A stretch of DNA of 64,000 nucleotides from Microbacterium helvum (GCF_014779795.1 NZ_JACXZS010000007.1:1-64000); one strand, 5' to 3'; shown: positions 42,611 to 51,601, counted from the first letter of the stretch. The notes: generated by a model from the letters alone, not told the origin. Made by a program: numbers and translations.

Positions 42611-44134
42611 ATGGCCGCCATCGAGACGACACCCGGAACCGGCAGCATCCCCGCTGCCCCCGTCACCGGCGCCGCGCCCGCGCTGCGCCCCGAAGAGAGC
42701 CGCGTCGTGTGGCTGCTGCTCGCAGCCGCCTTCGTCGCCATCCTCAACGAGACGACGATGGGTGTGGCGATCCCGCACCTCATCACCGACCTCGGCATCA
42801 CCGCGCTCGCCGCGCAGTGGCTGACGACCGCGTTCATGCTGACCATGGCGGTGGTCATCCCGATCACCGGCTTCCTGCTGCGCCGCTTCACGACCCGCAC
42901 GATGTTCGTCGCGGCCATGGGGCTGTTCTCGGTGGGCACGCTCATCGCGTTCCTGTCGCCGGGCTTCACGATGCTGCTCGTCGCGCGCGTCGTGCAGGCA
43001 TCGGGCACCGCCATCATGATGCCGCTGCTCATGACGACGCTGATGACGGTCGTGCCGCCCGCGATCCGCGGCCGCATGATGGGCCGCGTCAGCATCGTGA
43101 TGTCACTCGCTCCGGCGATCGGCCCCACCCTCGCCGGCGCGCTGCTGAACAGCTTCGAATGGCGCTGGATCTTCGGCGTCGTGCTGCCGATCGCCGTCGT
43201 CGCGCTGGTCGTCGGCGCCCGGTGGATCCACAACCTCGGCGAGACCACCCACGCGCCGATCGACGTGCTGTCGGTCATCCTGTCGGCCCTCGGATTCGGC
43301 GGCCTGGTGTTCGGCCTGAGCCAGCTCGGAGCGGGCGGCCACGGCAGCGGTGCGGATGCCGCAGCCGCGAGCGCCGCGTCCACCACGACGCTCATCGTGG
43401 CCCTCGTCGTCGGCGTCGTGTCGCTCGGCCTGTTCGGCTGGCGCCAGGTCGTGCTGCAGCGCAAGGACGACGCGCTGCTCGACCTGCGGGTCTTCACGAG
43501 TGCGAACTTCTCGCTGTCGATCGCGCAGATGGCCGTCATGTCGATGGCGTTCTTCGGCGCGATCACGGTGGTGCCGCTCTACGTCCAGGACGTGCTGGGC
43601 GTCGACCCGCTCACGACGGGCCTCGTCGTGCTGCCGGGCGCGCTCGCCATGGGCCTCGCCGGTCCACTGATCGGCCGCGTCTACGACCGTTGGGGCACGC
43701 GCATCCTGCTCGTCCCGGGCGCCGTGATCACGAGTGCCATGCTGTGGTTCTACACGACCTTCACCGCGACCACCCCGGTGTGGGTGCTCGCCGTCGCTCA
43801 GACCGTGCTGTCGATCGGACTCGCGTTCTCGTTCACGCCGCTGTTCACGGCGTCGCTCGGCTCGCTGCAGCCGAAGTTCTACTCGTACGGATCGGCCGTC
43901 CTCGGCACCGTGCAGCAGGTCGCCGGCGCTGCGGGGATCGCGCTGATGTTCGGCGTGATGGCGGCCGCCACCGCCGGCGCGACCGAGGCGGGAGCCGACA
44001 CGGTGACCGCGGGCGCCGCGGGGACGCACGCGGCCTTCCTCACGGCGGCGATCCTGTCGCTGCCGCTGCTGGTCGGCGCGTTCCTCATCCGCAAGCCGGC
44101 GGACCAGCCCGAAGGCGTGCCCGCGGGCCACTGA
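42611..44134 (+). CDS. MFS multidrug exporter, DHA2 family
   Basis: 507-residue inner-membrane proton antiporter with about 14 helices. Helix 1 begins WLLLAAAFVAILNETTMGVAIP (motif D1-like) and the A motif follows helix 2 as GFLLRRFTTRTMF; the antiporter C motif region is SIVMSLAPAIGPTLAGAL. GAGGAGA sets the ATG at 42611. The 18-residue longer frame is not supported. Substrate unknown; a nearby inverted repeat may mediate control. Confidence 0.9.
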   Translation: MAAIETTPGTGSIPAAPVTGAAPALRPEESRVVWLLLAAAFVAILNETTMGVAIPHLITDLGITALAAQWLTTAFMLTMAVVIPITGFLLRRFTTRTMFVAAMGLFSVGTLIAFLSPGFTMLLVARVVQASGTAIMMPLLMTTLMTVVPPAIRGRMMGRVSIVMSLAPAIGPTLAGALLNSFEWRWIFGVVLPIAVVALVVGARWIHNLGETTHAPIDVLSVILSALGFGGLVFGLSQLGAGGHGSGADAAAASAASTTTLIVALVVGVVSLGLFGWRQVVLQRKDDALLDLRVFTSANFSLSIAQMAVMSMAFFGAITVVPLYVQDVLGVDPLTTGLVVLPGALAMGLAGPLIGRVYDRWGTRILLVPGAVITSAMLWFYTTFTATTPVWVLAVAQTVLSIGLAFSFTPLFTASLGSLQPKFYSYGSAVLGTVQQVAGAAGIALMFGVMAAATAGATEAGADTVTAGAAGTHAAFLTAAILSLPLLVGAFLIRKPADQPEGVPAGH

Positions 44135-44152
44135 CCCCCGCCGACGTATCTC

Positions 44153-44192
44153 ACGGATGCCCCGCTCCCTCGACAGGAGGCGGGGCATCCGT
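44153..44192 (+). terminator. terminator after the DHA2 exporter
   Basis: Perfect 13-bp stem (44153-44165 with 44180-44192) with a 14-base loop, built on GGATGCC/GGCATCC. Confidence 0.8.
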
Positions 44193-44230
44193 GATTCTGG
44201 ATGCACCCGACTCACGTGCTGGAGGCATCC

Positions 44231-44842
44231 ATGATCGTCACCACCCCTGCCCTCGACACCGCAACGGGCCACGTCGCCGACATGTACTCGGCGGATCTGC
44301 GCGAGGACGGCCTCGTTTACGGCCACACCAGAGCCATGGCGGTCAATCCCGAGGCCCATCAGGCGTTCGAGACGCTGGTCCGCGCCATCGTGCCGTCGAT
44401 CGGTCTGCGCACCTACGAACTCGCCACCTTGGGGGCGGCGCGCGCGATCGGCTCACAGCACTGTCTGCTCGCCCACGGACGCAAGACTCTGCGAGCCGGG
44501 CTCTTCGACGAGGACGAACTGGCGCACCTGGTGCGGGACGAGCCCGGCAGCGGGCTGGACGACGCGGACCTCGCCGTCCTCGAGTTCGCCGAGAAGCTCT
44601 CGACGGATGCTGCCGCCATGACGGACGCCGACGCACAGCGTCTGCGCGACGCGGGGTTCAGCGACCGGCAGATCGTCGACATCGCCCTCGCCGCGGGCGT
44701 GCGCAACTACTTCAGCCGCGCGCTGCAGGCATTGGCGGTGCCGGTGGACGATGTGCCGGGGCTGAGTCCGGCGATCGCGACGGCGCTGCGCGAAGCTGCA
44801 CAGCGGACGACGCCGCCCGTGGGCGACATCAGTGGTGGATGA
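44231..44842 (+). CDS. AhpD-like alkylhydroperoxidase / carboxymuconolactone decarboxylase family protein
   Basis: 203 residues with the CMD helical fold and the redox/proton-relay motif HCLLAHG (Cys-x3-His) near residue 80 in SQHCLLAHGRKTL. Only one Cys of the AhpD CxxC pair is present, so this is the peroxidase-related CMD subgroup and not true AhpD. GGAGG sets the ATG at 44231. Its end overlaps the convergent membrane protein gene by 14 bases. Confidence 0.82.
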   Translation: MIVTTPALDTATGHVADMYSADLREDGLVYGHTRAMAVNPEAHQAFETLVRAIVPSIGLRTYELATLGAARAIGSQHCLLAHGRKTLRAGLFDEDELAHLVRDEPGSGLDDADLAVLEFAEKLSTDAAAMTDADAQRLRDAGFSDRQIVDIALAAGVRNYFSRALQALAVPVDDVPGLSPAIATALREAAQRTTPPVGDISGG

Positions 44843-45338
44843 ACGCCTTCAGGCCGATCAGGATCACGCCGAAGCCGGCGGTGATGAGGGCGCTCAGCAG
44901 ACGCGGCCAGAAGCGGCTCGTCCAGCGGGCGACGGCGATCCACCCGAACACTCCCAGCAGGATCGCGTTGACCACGAGCGCCGTCCAGATCGAGAGCATG
45001 TCGTCGATGAGGTCGGTCGTGCCCAGCAGGAGGATCACGAGCGGAGCGATCGAGGCCAGCAGCATGCCCACCGAATGACGCGCGGCCTCGCGGATGCTCG
45101 TACCCAGCTCAGCGCCGCCCTCCGTGGCGGCAAGGCGACCGAGCGTGCCCGCGTAGACGTGCGCGAGGTAGAAGACCACGACGGTGATCGCGACCGTCGC
45201 CAGAGCGTTGCCCGACGTGCCGACCAATGTGCCGCTGACCACGATCATGCCGGACACGAGGATGAGGCCGTAGACGGCCTCTTCCGACATCAGGACGCGT
45301 GTGACGGCCTTCGGGATGTGCAGTTGCTCGTCGGTCAT
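44829..45338 (-). CDS. five-helix membrane protein of unknown function
   Basis: 169 residues with about five hydrophobic segments (residues 20-42, 48-65, 88-108, 115-138, 148-166) and a soluble loop GRLAATEGGAELGTSIREAARH. No family recognised. The ATG at 45338 is chosen over the preceding GTG, which is equally possible. Convergent overlap with the AhpD-like gene. Confidence 0.65.
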   Translation of the reverse strand: MTDEQLHIPKAVTRVLMSEEAVYGLILVSGMIVVSGTLVGTSGNALATVAITVVVFYLAHVYAGTLGRLAATEGGAELGTSIREAARHSVGMLLASIAPLVILLLGTTDLIDDMLSIWTALVVNAILLGVFGWIAVARWTSRFWPRLLSALITAGFGVILIGLKAFIHH

Positions 45339-45378
45339 CACGACCTCGACCGGCGATTCACGAAGAAGCGCTCAGCAC

Positions 45379-45501
45379 TCAGCCGATGCTGCAGCTGCCG
45401 CCGCCGCAGCACGAGTCGCCGGCCTCGACGACGGTGAGGAGGTTCTTGTCGTCCGGCACGGGCGCGAGGGTGATGGTGGCCGGCTGCTGCGGAGTGGTCA
45501 T
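45379..45501 (-). CDS. 40-residue cysteine-rich peptide
   Basis: The peptide has 37 unremarkable residues and a C-terminal SCCGGGSCSIG with three cysteines, a likely metal- or thiol-binding tail. The ATG at 45501 lies 7 bases after TAGCAT (45509-45514), matching the leaderless pattern that is frequent in this window, which argues for expression. It lies between a membrane protein gene and a DNA glycosylase gene. No export signal. Function unknown. Confidence 0.65.
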   Translation of the reverse strand: MTTPQQPATITLAPVPDDKNLLTVVEAGDSCCGGGSCSIG

Positions 45502-45508
45502 GCTCCCC

Positions 45509-45514
45509 ATGCTA
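45509..45514 (-). promoter_or_regulatory. -10 box of the leaderless Cys-rich peptide gene
   Basis: TAGCAT on the minus strand, 7 bases before the ATG. Confidence 0.5.
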
Positions 45515-45539
45515 CCCGCGGACGAGATGCCGGGGCCGG

Positions 45540-46367
45540 TCACAGCAGTGCTCCGCCGGTCTGGCAGGTCGGGCAGTACTGCGCGGTCGTGCTCGCGAAG
45601 GAGAAGTCGCGGATCGTGTCGCCGCACACCGGGCATGACTCACCCGCGCGCCCGTGCACGCGCATCGACGCGACCTTGCGCGCCTTGAGCTGGTCGATCG
45701 GGATGCCCCGCTGCGCGTCGATCGCACCTCGGATCGTCGAGACCGTGGCCTGGTACAGCCGGTCGGCGCCGACGTCGTCGAGGGCGGACGCGTGCACGAC
45801 CGGCGACACCCGAGCGAGATGCAGGATCTCGTCCGAGTAGGCGTTGCCGATGCCTGCGAGGGACTCCTGCTCTTGGAGGATCGCCTTCACCTGCTTGCGG
45901 CGCCCGCCGAGTGCGTGATCGAAGTCGGCGCGCGTGAACGCCGGGTCGGCGGGGTCCGGCCCGAGCTTCGCGATCGCGGACACATCCTGTGCGCCGCCGA
46001 CCACGTGGAGTCCGAGAGACACCCAGTTGCCGGCGTCCGTCGCCTGCAGCGTCGCGTCGCCGGAGAGCGCGAACGTCGCGAGAGCCGGCGGCTGCTCGGG
46101 ACCGGGCTCGGGCTCGCCGGCGTCGAGCCATCGCATCCACCCATGACGACCGAGCGACACGATGAGGCTGGCGCCGTCGAGCAGCAGTTCGACGTGCTTG
46201 CCGTGACGGGCCGCACCCGTGACCGTTCGACCTTCGAGGGTCGTCGGCGGCATGGCGCGGGTCTTGACGGTGCGGAACTCCAACACGTCGACACCGAGGA
46301 TCTCGCGACCGGATGCCGTGTCGGCGAGGAACTGCGACAGCGCCTCGACTTCTGGTGACTCAGGCAT
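45540..46367 (-). CDS. Fpg/Nei family DNA glycosylase
   Basis: 275-residue bifunctional base-excision repair enzyme. The N-terminus is PESPEVEAL, with the catalytic Pro2 and Glu3; the third residue Ser separates it from classical Fpg (PELPE) and Nei (PEGPE). The H2TH region is EQESLAGIGNAYSDEILHLARVSP and the C-terminal zinc finger is CPVCGD with CPTC. Damage specificity cannot be set from sequence. Confidence 0.9.
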   Translation of the reverse strand: MPESPEVEALSQFLADTASGREILGVDVLEFRTVKTRAMPPTTLEGRTVTGAARHGKHVELLLDGASLIVSLGRHGWMRWLDAGEPEPGPEQPPALATFALSGDATLQATDAGNWVSLGLHVVGGAQDVSAIAKLGPDPADPAFTRADFDHALGGRRKQVKAILQEQESLAGIGNAYSDEILHLARVSPVVHASALDDVGADRLYQATVSTIRGAIDAQRGIPIDQLKARKVASMRVHGRAGESCPVCGDTIRDFSFASTTAQYCPTCQTGGALL

Positions 46368-46400
46368 GCGCCCATCCTGCCACCGGGCGCCGACACGCCG

Positions 46401-46691
46401 TCACGCGTGCGCGGGAGGCCGATGCGGGATGGGCGACGGCTTGAACGGCCCGAAGCTGACCGACTGCTCGAGGAGCCGCAGGGCAGCGCGGAACAGCGAT
46501 TCGAGCGTCAGGAAGCGGGCAGAGCCGATGCCCACCGACACCCACACCACCTCGTACACGCCGTCATCGTGCAGCTCGACATACGCCACGACGCTCGTCG
46601 CGTCGGTCCCCGCGACGCTGCTGTCGCAGAGGCGCCATGAGCGATCGGCGAGCGGCGTGAGTTCGAGGCGGTGGATGTCGTCACTGTGCAT
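46401..46691 (-). CDS. small conserved hypothetical protein
   Basis: 96 residues beginning MHSDDIHRLELTPLADRSWRLCD, with alternating hydrophobic beta-strands (VVAYVELHDDGVYEVVWVSVG) and a helix LESLFRAALRLL. It resembles a short actinobacterial family of unknown function that I cannot name. The start is uncertain; GGAG is too close to the ATG, and an upstream ATG at 46709 also exists. Confidence 0.55.
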   Translation of the reverse strand: MHSDDIHRLELTPLADRSWRLCDSSVAGTDATSVVAYVELHDDGVYEVVWVSVGIGSARFLTLESLFRAALRLLEQSVSFGPFKPSPIPHRPPAHA

Positions 46692-46775
46692 GCTCCGACC
46701 ACACCCCATGGTCGACCGTGGCGGGAGGGGGTTGACGCCGCGTCGCGCCCGTGCGTCGGGCTTCGCTGCCCGAAG

Positions 46776-46781
46776 TAGCAT
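46776..46781 (+). promoter_or_regulatory. -10 box of a leaderless membrane protein gene
   Basis: TAGCAT, 7 bases before the ATG at 46789. Confidence 0.5.
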
Positions 46782-46788
46782 CGATCCG

Positions 46789-47253
46789 ATGACTGAGACA
46801 GCGGACGGGACGAAACGACGTCGCGACACGTTCGCGCCCGCTGTCTTCGTGTTCATGGCGGTCGTCACGGCGCTGACGGCGTGGTTGGTGACGCGGAACT
46901 GGCTCGACCTCTTCGCCCAATGGGACCAGGAGGTCTATCTGCCCGGACGAGGCGGCGGCGGGTTCGTCCCCGCGCCTGTCGCGGTCGCCGTGACCACGCC
47001 GATACTCCTGTTCTTCATGTGGATGACCCTCCTGACCCTGCGCCCGGCTCTGCCGAAGGTGAAGCATCTCGTGAGCTTCGGCGCGACGCTGAGCACGTTC
47101 GTCGTCTGCGCACTCATCGTGATCGGCGCGCTCATGCTGGCTCCACCGGACACATCGGCCATGGTCTGCGCGATCGTCGGCACCGCCGGCATCCTCTCGC
47201 TCGTGGCGTTCTTCGCGATCCGCAGCGCGACACGCGATCCCGGCGAACACTGA
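46789..47253 (+). CDS. four-helix membrane protein of unknown function
   Basis: 154 residues. Helices at about 16-37, 62-82, 95-118 and 124-144, with a Gly-rich loop LPGRGGGGF after helix 1. The start follows from the TAGCAT box. No family recognised. Confidence 0.65.
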   Translation: MTETADGTKRRRDTFAPAVFVFMAVVTALTAWLVTRNWLDLFAQWDQEVYLPGRGGGGFVPAPVAVAVTTPILLFFMWMTLLTLRPALPKVKHLVSFGATLSTFVVCALIVIGALMLAPPDTSAMVCAIVGTAGILSLVAFFAIRSATRDPGEH

Positions 47254-47294
47254 CCCGACCCGAGGCGCCGACGCGGCAGCGTGGGCGCCGAGGC

Positions 47295-47558
47295 TCAGCG
47301 GGTCGGAACGGCGTCGAGCGGTTCACGCTCCCGCGATCTGCGCTGCTCCCAGCCCACCCCCGCGATCACCAGCGCCCCCAGGATGGCGACCGCGCCCACG
47401 ATCGCGAGGGCTGTGGTCCAGCCCCACAGCACGGTCGCCTCGACCGGGTCATAGTCCACGTAGTCGGTGACCTGCGCGATGACTCCCCACACCATGTAGG
47501 CGAGCACGAACGCGAAACCGGCGACCGCCAGCAGCGTGATCTGGAACGGGTTGCGCAT
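47295..47558 (-). CDS. small two-helix membrane protein
   Basis: 87 residues with helices at about 6-28 and 45-67 and a basic/acidic C-terminus. GAGAGGA precedes the ATG at suitable spacing, giving fair support for a real gene. Function unknown. Confidence 0.6.
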   Translation of the reverse strand: MRNPFQITLLAVAGFAFVLAYMVWGVIAQVTDYVDYDPVEATVLWGWTTALAIVGAVAILGALVIAGVGWEQRRSREREPLDAVPTR

Positions 47559-47628
47559 CAGCGGAATCCTCTCTCAAGGGACTCCTCGAAGGATGCCGCA
47601 CCAAGGGCACGCGGCGCCAGCCTCATCA

Positions 47629-47835
47629 TCACGGCCGGTGGGGCCTGCGCTCGTTGCCGTGCTTGTACTGACCGGTGACTCGGGCCATCACGTGCTGCGG
47701 GTCGGCCGTCTCGACATCGGCGAGGAACTTCTGCGCCGTGCCGCCTCGGAGCGTCGCCGCGCGGCGGCCGTGATGGCGCACCTCGACCCGGTCGCCGAAG
47801 ACCGTGAACTCGAACCCGCCGGGTGTGCCCGCCAT
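47629..47835 (-). CDS. small conserved actinobacterial hypothetical protein
   Basis: 68 residues: a beta-strand rich FTVFGDRVEVRHHGRRAATLRG followed by a helix and the basic MARVTGQYKHGNERR. Similar short proteins are widespread in actinobacteria with unknown role. It follows the YjbR-type gene by six bases, so the two probably form an operon. Confidence 0.65.
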   Translation of the reverse strand: MAGTPGGFEFTVFGDRVEVRHHGRRAATLRGGTAQKFLADVETADPQHVMARVTGQYKHGNERRPHRP

Positions 47836-47841
47836 CCCTGA

Positions 47842-48237
47842 CTATTCCGCCTCGATCGATTCGTCATACAAGCGCCTCAGATACTTCGGCGCCTGCACGC
47901 GCCACGCCTCCGTCACGAGCTCGGCGAAGTGCTCGGAGTCGATGCCGGCCATGCGGAACGCGATCTTCGGCTCGCCCCAGCGCGTCGTGGACCGCAGGAA
48001 CACCTGGGGTTCCATCTCGCGCAGGGCGAGCGCGTCGTCGGAATCGGCGACCTTCACGCCGACGACGAGTTCCCATGCCACGATCGCCCGCATGTCGTCG
48101 GGGATGCTGGGCCACGGGTGACACTCCCACGCATAGAGCTTGTTGCGGACGAACCACGCAGCGCCGCCCGTGGTCGCGCGTTCCTCGCTGCCGGGGAGGC
48201 TCGCCGCGACAGCGCGCAGATCGTCGAGCGTGGCCAT
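47842..48237 (-). CDS. MmcQ/YjbR family protein
   Basis: 131 residues. The YjbR fold is suggested by LRAVAASLPGSEERATTGG near the start, FLRSTTRWGEPKIAFRMAGID and the C-terminal helix EAWRVQAPKYLRRLYDE. Members are thought to bind DNA but no activity is established. The ATG at 48237 lies 7 bases after TACGCT; the much longer open frame beyond it is a shadow of the FAD enzyme. Confidence 0.8.
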   Translation of the reverse strand: MATLDDLRAVAASLPGSEERATTGGAAWFVRNKLYAWECHPWPSIPDDMRAIVAWELVVGVKVADSDDALALREMEPQVFLRSTTRWGEPKIAFRMAGIDSEHFAELVTEAWRVQAPKYLRRLYDESIEAE

Positions 48238-48244
48238 GCCACAG

Positions 48245-48250
48245 AGCGTA
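48245..48250 (-). promoter_or_regulatory. -10 box of the leaderless YjbR-type gene
   Basis: TACGCT on the minus strand, 7 bases before the ATG. Confidence 0.5.
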
Positions 48251-48342
48251 CGCGGCACCACCGACACGGCCGGTGCGTCACGGCGACCGTCATGTGACCG
48301 CATCCCATTGACCTGCGTCCCGAGTACTGCTCTGATGAGCCC

Positions 48343-49716
48343 ATGGAGACGGAAGTCGATGTCGACTACGTCGTCGTCGGCGCGGGGGCCATGGGGATGG
48401 CGTTCGTCGACGCGCTCGTCGGAGCCCATGCGGACGCGACGGTCGCACTCGTCGACCGTCGCCTGGGAGCAGGCGGGCATTGGCTCGATGCGTATGGATT
48501 CGTCCGGCTGCACCAGGCCTCGGCGTTCTACGGTGTGGCCTCGACGCTGCTCGGGTGCGGCCGCGTGCAGAGCACCGGACCCGAGCGCGGACTGCATGAG
48601 CGGGCCGGCGTCGCCGAGGTATGCGACTACTACGCCCGAGTGCTCGATCGCCTGCTCGCGACAGGACGCGTCGTGTTCCACGGGCGCACCGAGTACCTGG
48701 GCGACAGGCGCTTCCGATCCGCGCTCAGCGGCGAACGTTTCCACGCGCCTCGTGCCCGCGTGGTCGACGCGCGATACCTGTCGCCCGACATCCCCTCCAC
48801 GACGCCTCCCCCGTTCGCGGTCGAGGACGGCGCGCGCGTCGTCGCCGTCAACGATCTGGCTTCGACGGACGCCGCGCCGTCCCGATACGTCGTCGTGGGC
48901 GCGGGCAAGACCGCCATCGACACGTGCGTGTGGCTGCTCCAGGGCGGCGTCTCGTCCAGTGCAATCACCTGGGTGCGCCCGAGGGATCCGTGGCTGCTCA
49001 ACCGCGCTGTCGTCCAGCCGGATCCGGCGATCTTCCTGGGGATGGGTGCTCAGACGATGGCTGCGGCCGCCGCGTCCCGCGACCCGGACGATGTGTTTCT
49101 GCGGCTCGAGGACGCCGGGATCATGCTCCGAATCGATACCGGCGTCATCCCCGCGATGGCCAAGACGCCGACGCTCGCCGCGTGGGAGCTCGATCTGGTG
49201 CGGACGATCGACGACGTCGTACGTCGCGGGCACCTTCGGGCTGCCGCACCCGGCCGCCTGCGCTTCGACAGCGGCGACGTGCGCACGCCGGCCGATGCGC
49301 TCGTCGTCCACTGTGCTGCGGAGGGCCTGAAGTACCCCGGCCTGCGGCCCATCTGGAGGCCCGAGGCCATCACCCCTCAGCCCGTGCGTGTGGGGTTCCC
49401 CTGCTTCGGAGCCGCCCTCGTCGGCTACGTCGAGGCGACGCGCGACGACGATGCCGAGAAGAACCGGATCTGCCGCCCTTCCCCGTACGCCGACACGCCG
49501 AAGGACTGGGCCGCCATGCAGGTCATCGGCGGGGATGCCTCGCAGGCGATGTCGAAGGAGGCCGATCTGCGGGGGTGGGCGAACCGGACGACTCTCAATC
49601 CCGCTCGTATCCCCGAGGACCGCGCCGACGACCCCGAGGTTCTCAGAGCCGTGGCGCGCGTGCGGGAGCACATCGGCGGGGGCCGTGCGCGACTGGCCGA
49701 GTTCGCCGCGCGCTGA
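48343..49716 (+). CDS. FAD/NAD(P)-binding oxidoreductase (monooxygenase-like)
   Basis: 457 residues. An FAD-binding Rossmann motif VVVGAGAMGMAFVDALV opens the protein, followed by GGHWLDAYGFVRLHQASAFYGV, the region that in flavin monooxygenases contacts FAD. A second nucleotide motif, VVVGAGKTAIDTCVWLLQGG near residue 187, fits NAD(P)H binding. No known substrate; no operon partner. Confidence 0.78.
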   Translation: METEVDVDYVVVGAGAMGMAFVDALVGAHADATVALVDRRLGAGGHWLDAYGFVRLHQASAFYGVASTLLGCGRVQSTGPERGLHERAGVAEVCDYYARVLDRLLATGRVVFHGRTEYLGDRRFRSALSGERFHAPRARVVDARYLSPDIPSTTPPPFAVEDGARVVAVNDLASTDAAPSRYVVVGAGKTAIDTCVWLLQGGVSSSAITWVRPRDPWLLNRAVVQPDPAIFLGMGAQTMAAAAASRDPDDVFLRLEDAGIMLRIDTGVIPAMAKTPTLAAWELDLVRTIDDVVRRGHLRAAAPGRLRFDSGDVRTPADALVVHCAAEGLKYPGLRPIWRPEAITPQPVRVGFPCFGAALVGYVEATRDDDAEKNRICRPSPYADTPKDWAAMQVIGGDASQAMSKEADLRGWANRTTLNPARIPEDRADDPEVLRAVARVREHIGGGRARLAEFAAR

Positions 49717-49774
49717 CCGTGGACCACGCGTTCACGCGACCGTCGCCGTCGCCACGTCCGCGGGGACTCGCACG

Positions 49775-50467
49775 TCAGTCCCAGTCGAGGTAGTCCTCGA
49801 TCGGCCACGACGTCGCACCGACGTGCGTCACAGGAAAGAGGTGCCCGCCGCCCTCGACCGCGACGACGCTCACGCGGTCGGGAGCCGATGCCTGCAGCCG
49901 TTCGCCGTTCGCGACGGGGGTGAGCGTGTCTTCGGTGCCCTGGATCACCAGGACCGGCACGGCCGGCGCCAATGTCGACCACTCGACGTCGGGCGTGGCA
50001 TCCTGAGCCGCCCGCTGCATCGCGTCGACCTCGACGTCGCGCGCACCCTCGGGAATCTGGGCGCCGTCGGCGTTCAGCTCGTCGGTCTGCTCAGCCCCCT
50101 CGACGCCGAGCAGCAGCACGCCGCCGACGCGACTCCCGTGATCGAGCGAGACGGTGCGGGCCACCGAGCCGCCGAAGGCATGGCCGCCGACCCAGGCGTG
50201 GCCGAGGCCGATGTGGTCCATGACGTCGACGACGTCCTGCGCGAGGTCGTGCATCGACACCGCCGCGTCGGCCGCCGACGACGGGTGCCGCGGGCCGATG
50301 CGCACGATCCGGAAGTCCTCGTCGGTCAGGGCGTGGGCCAGCGGGCCCAGATAGCTGATGTTCAGACCGCGTCCCGGGATCAGCACCACCGCGGGCCCGC
50401 TGTGGGTGCCCTCGTCGACGAAGGGGATGGCGCGGCCGTCGGGTTCGAAGATCTGGGTGTCGGCCAA
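49775..50467 (-). CDS. alpha/beta-hydrolase fold protein lacking the nucleophile serine
   Basis: 230 residues with the alpha/beta-hydrolase pattern: VVLIPGRGLNISYL (oxyanion region), GHAFGG at the nucleophile elbow, GTEDTLTP (acid) and GGGHLFPV (catalytic His). The elbow has Ala where GxSxG enzymes have Ser, so classical hydrolase activity should be absent; it may be a binding protein or use another chemistry. A TTG start at 50467 is supported by AGAGGA upstream. Confidence 0.75.
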   Translation of the reverse strand: MADTQIFEPDGRAIPFVDEGTHSGPAVVLIPGRGLNISYLGPLAHALTDEDFRIVRIGPRHPSSAADAAVSMHDLAQDVVDVMDHIGLGHAWVGGHAFGGSVARTVSLDHGSRVGGVLLLGVEGAEQTDELNADGAQIPEGARDVEVDAMQRAAQDATPDVEWSTLAPAVPVLVIQGTEDTLTPVANGERLQASAPDRVSVVAVEGGGHLFPVTHVGATSWPIEDYLDWD

Positions 50468-50527
50468 GGTGTGGTTCCTCTCGCGTGGGTGTTTCTGGGG
50501 CGCCCGGACTCGCCGAGCGCGGGAAGG

Positions 50528-51601
50528 TCAGACGTTGAAGCGGAACTCCACGACGTCGCCGTCCTGCATGACGTAGTCCTTGCCCTCGAGGCGTGCCTTG
50601 CCCTTCGAGCGGGCCTCGACCACCGACCCCGTCTCGACGAGGTCCTCGAACGAGATGACCTCGGCCTTGATGAAGCCCTTCTCGAAGTCGGTGTGGATGA
50701 CGCCGGCGGCCTGCGGCGCCTTCCAGCCCTTGCCGATCGTCCAGGCGCGGGCCTCTTTGGGGCCGGCGGTGAGGTAGGTCTGCAGGCCGAGCGTGTCGAA
50801 CCCGATCCGCGCCAGCTGGTCCAGCCCCGACTCGTCCTGGCCGGTCGACGCGAGCAGCTCCGCGGCCTCCTCGGGGTCGAGGTCGATGAGCTCGGACTCG
50901 ATCTTCGCGTCGAGGAAGACGGCCGTGGCGGGAGCGACCAGGGCCTCGAGCTCTGCCTTGCGTGCGGCATCCGTGAGCACCGCCTCGTCGACGTTGAACA
51001 CGAAGATGAAAGGCTTGGCGGTGAGCAGGCCGAGCTCCTTGATCGGGGCGAGGTCGATCTTCGACGCCGACAGCAGCTCACCGCGCTGCAGCGCGTCGCG
51101 CGCCTCGACAGCCGTCTGGAGGACCACGGGGTCCAGCTTCTTGCCGCGCACTTCCTTCTCGTACCGGGTGATCGCCTTCTCGAGCGTCTCGAGGTCGGCC
51201 AGCTGCAGCTCGGCGTTGATGGTCTCCATGTCGCTCTGCGGGTTCACCGCCCCGTCGACGTGCACGACATCGTCGTCGGCGAAGCCGCGCACCACCTGGG
51301 CGATCGCGTCGGCCTCGCGGATGTTCGCGAGGAACTTGTTCCCCAGCCCCTCGCCTTCCGAGGCTCCGCGCACGATGCCCGCGATGTCGACGAACGACAC
51401 GGCCGCGGGAAGGATCCGCTCCGAGCCGAAGATCTCGGCGAGCTTGTCGAGCCGCGGGTCGGGCAGGTTGACCACACCGATGTTGGGCTCGATCGTCGCG
51501 AACGGGTAGTTCGCCGCGAGCACCTGGTTCTTGGTCAGGGCGTTGAAGAGGGTCGACTTGCCGACGTTCGGGAGTCCGACGATTCCGATGGTGAGAGCCA
51601 C
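50528..51601 (-). CDS. ychF: redox-regulated ATPase YchF
   Basis: 357-residue OBG-family P-loop protein: G1 GLPNVGKST, G3 DIAGIVRGASEGEG, and NVDE in place of NKxD, the signature that gives YchF ATP specificity. A coiled-coil helical insert lies in the middle and a TGS domain at the C-terminus. The GTG at 51601 gives the conserved MALTIGIVG; a TAGACT box lies 8 bases upstream, one base more than in the other leaderless genes. Confidence 0.95.
   Translation of the reverse strand: MALTIGIVGLPNVGKSTLFNALTKNQVLAANYPFATIEPNIGVVNLPDPRLDKLAEIFGSERILPAAVSFVDIAGIVRGASEGEGLGNKFLANIREADAIAQVVRGFADDDVVHVDGAVNPQSDMETINAELQLADLETLEKAITRYEKEVRGKKLDPVVLQTAVEARDALQRGELLSASKIDLAPIKELGLLTAKPFIFVFNVDEAVLTDAARKAELEALVAPATAVFLDAKIESELIDLDPEEAAELLASTGQDESGLDQLARIGFDTLGLQTYLTAGPKEARAWTIGKGWKAPQAAGVIHTDFEKGFIKAEVISFEDLVETGSVVEARSKGKARLEGKDYVMQDGDVVEFRFNV

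Noticed and set aside
47842..49671. 609-residue minus-strand frame ending in the YjbR-type protein
   Set aside because: Only the last 131 codons match a known fold and follow a leaderless box; the rest is antisense to the FAD oxidoreductase gene.
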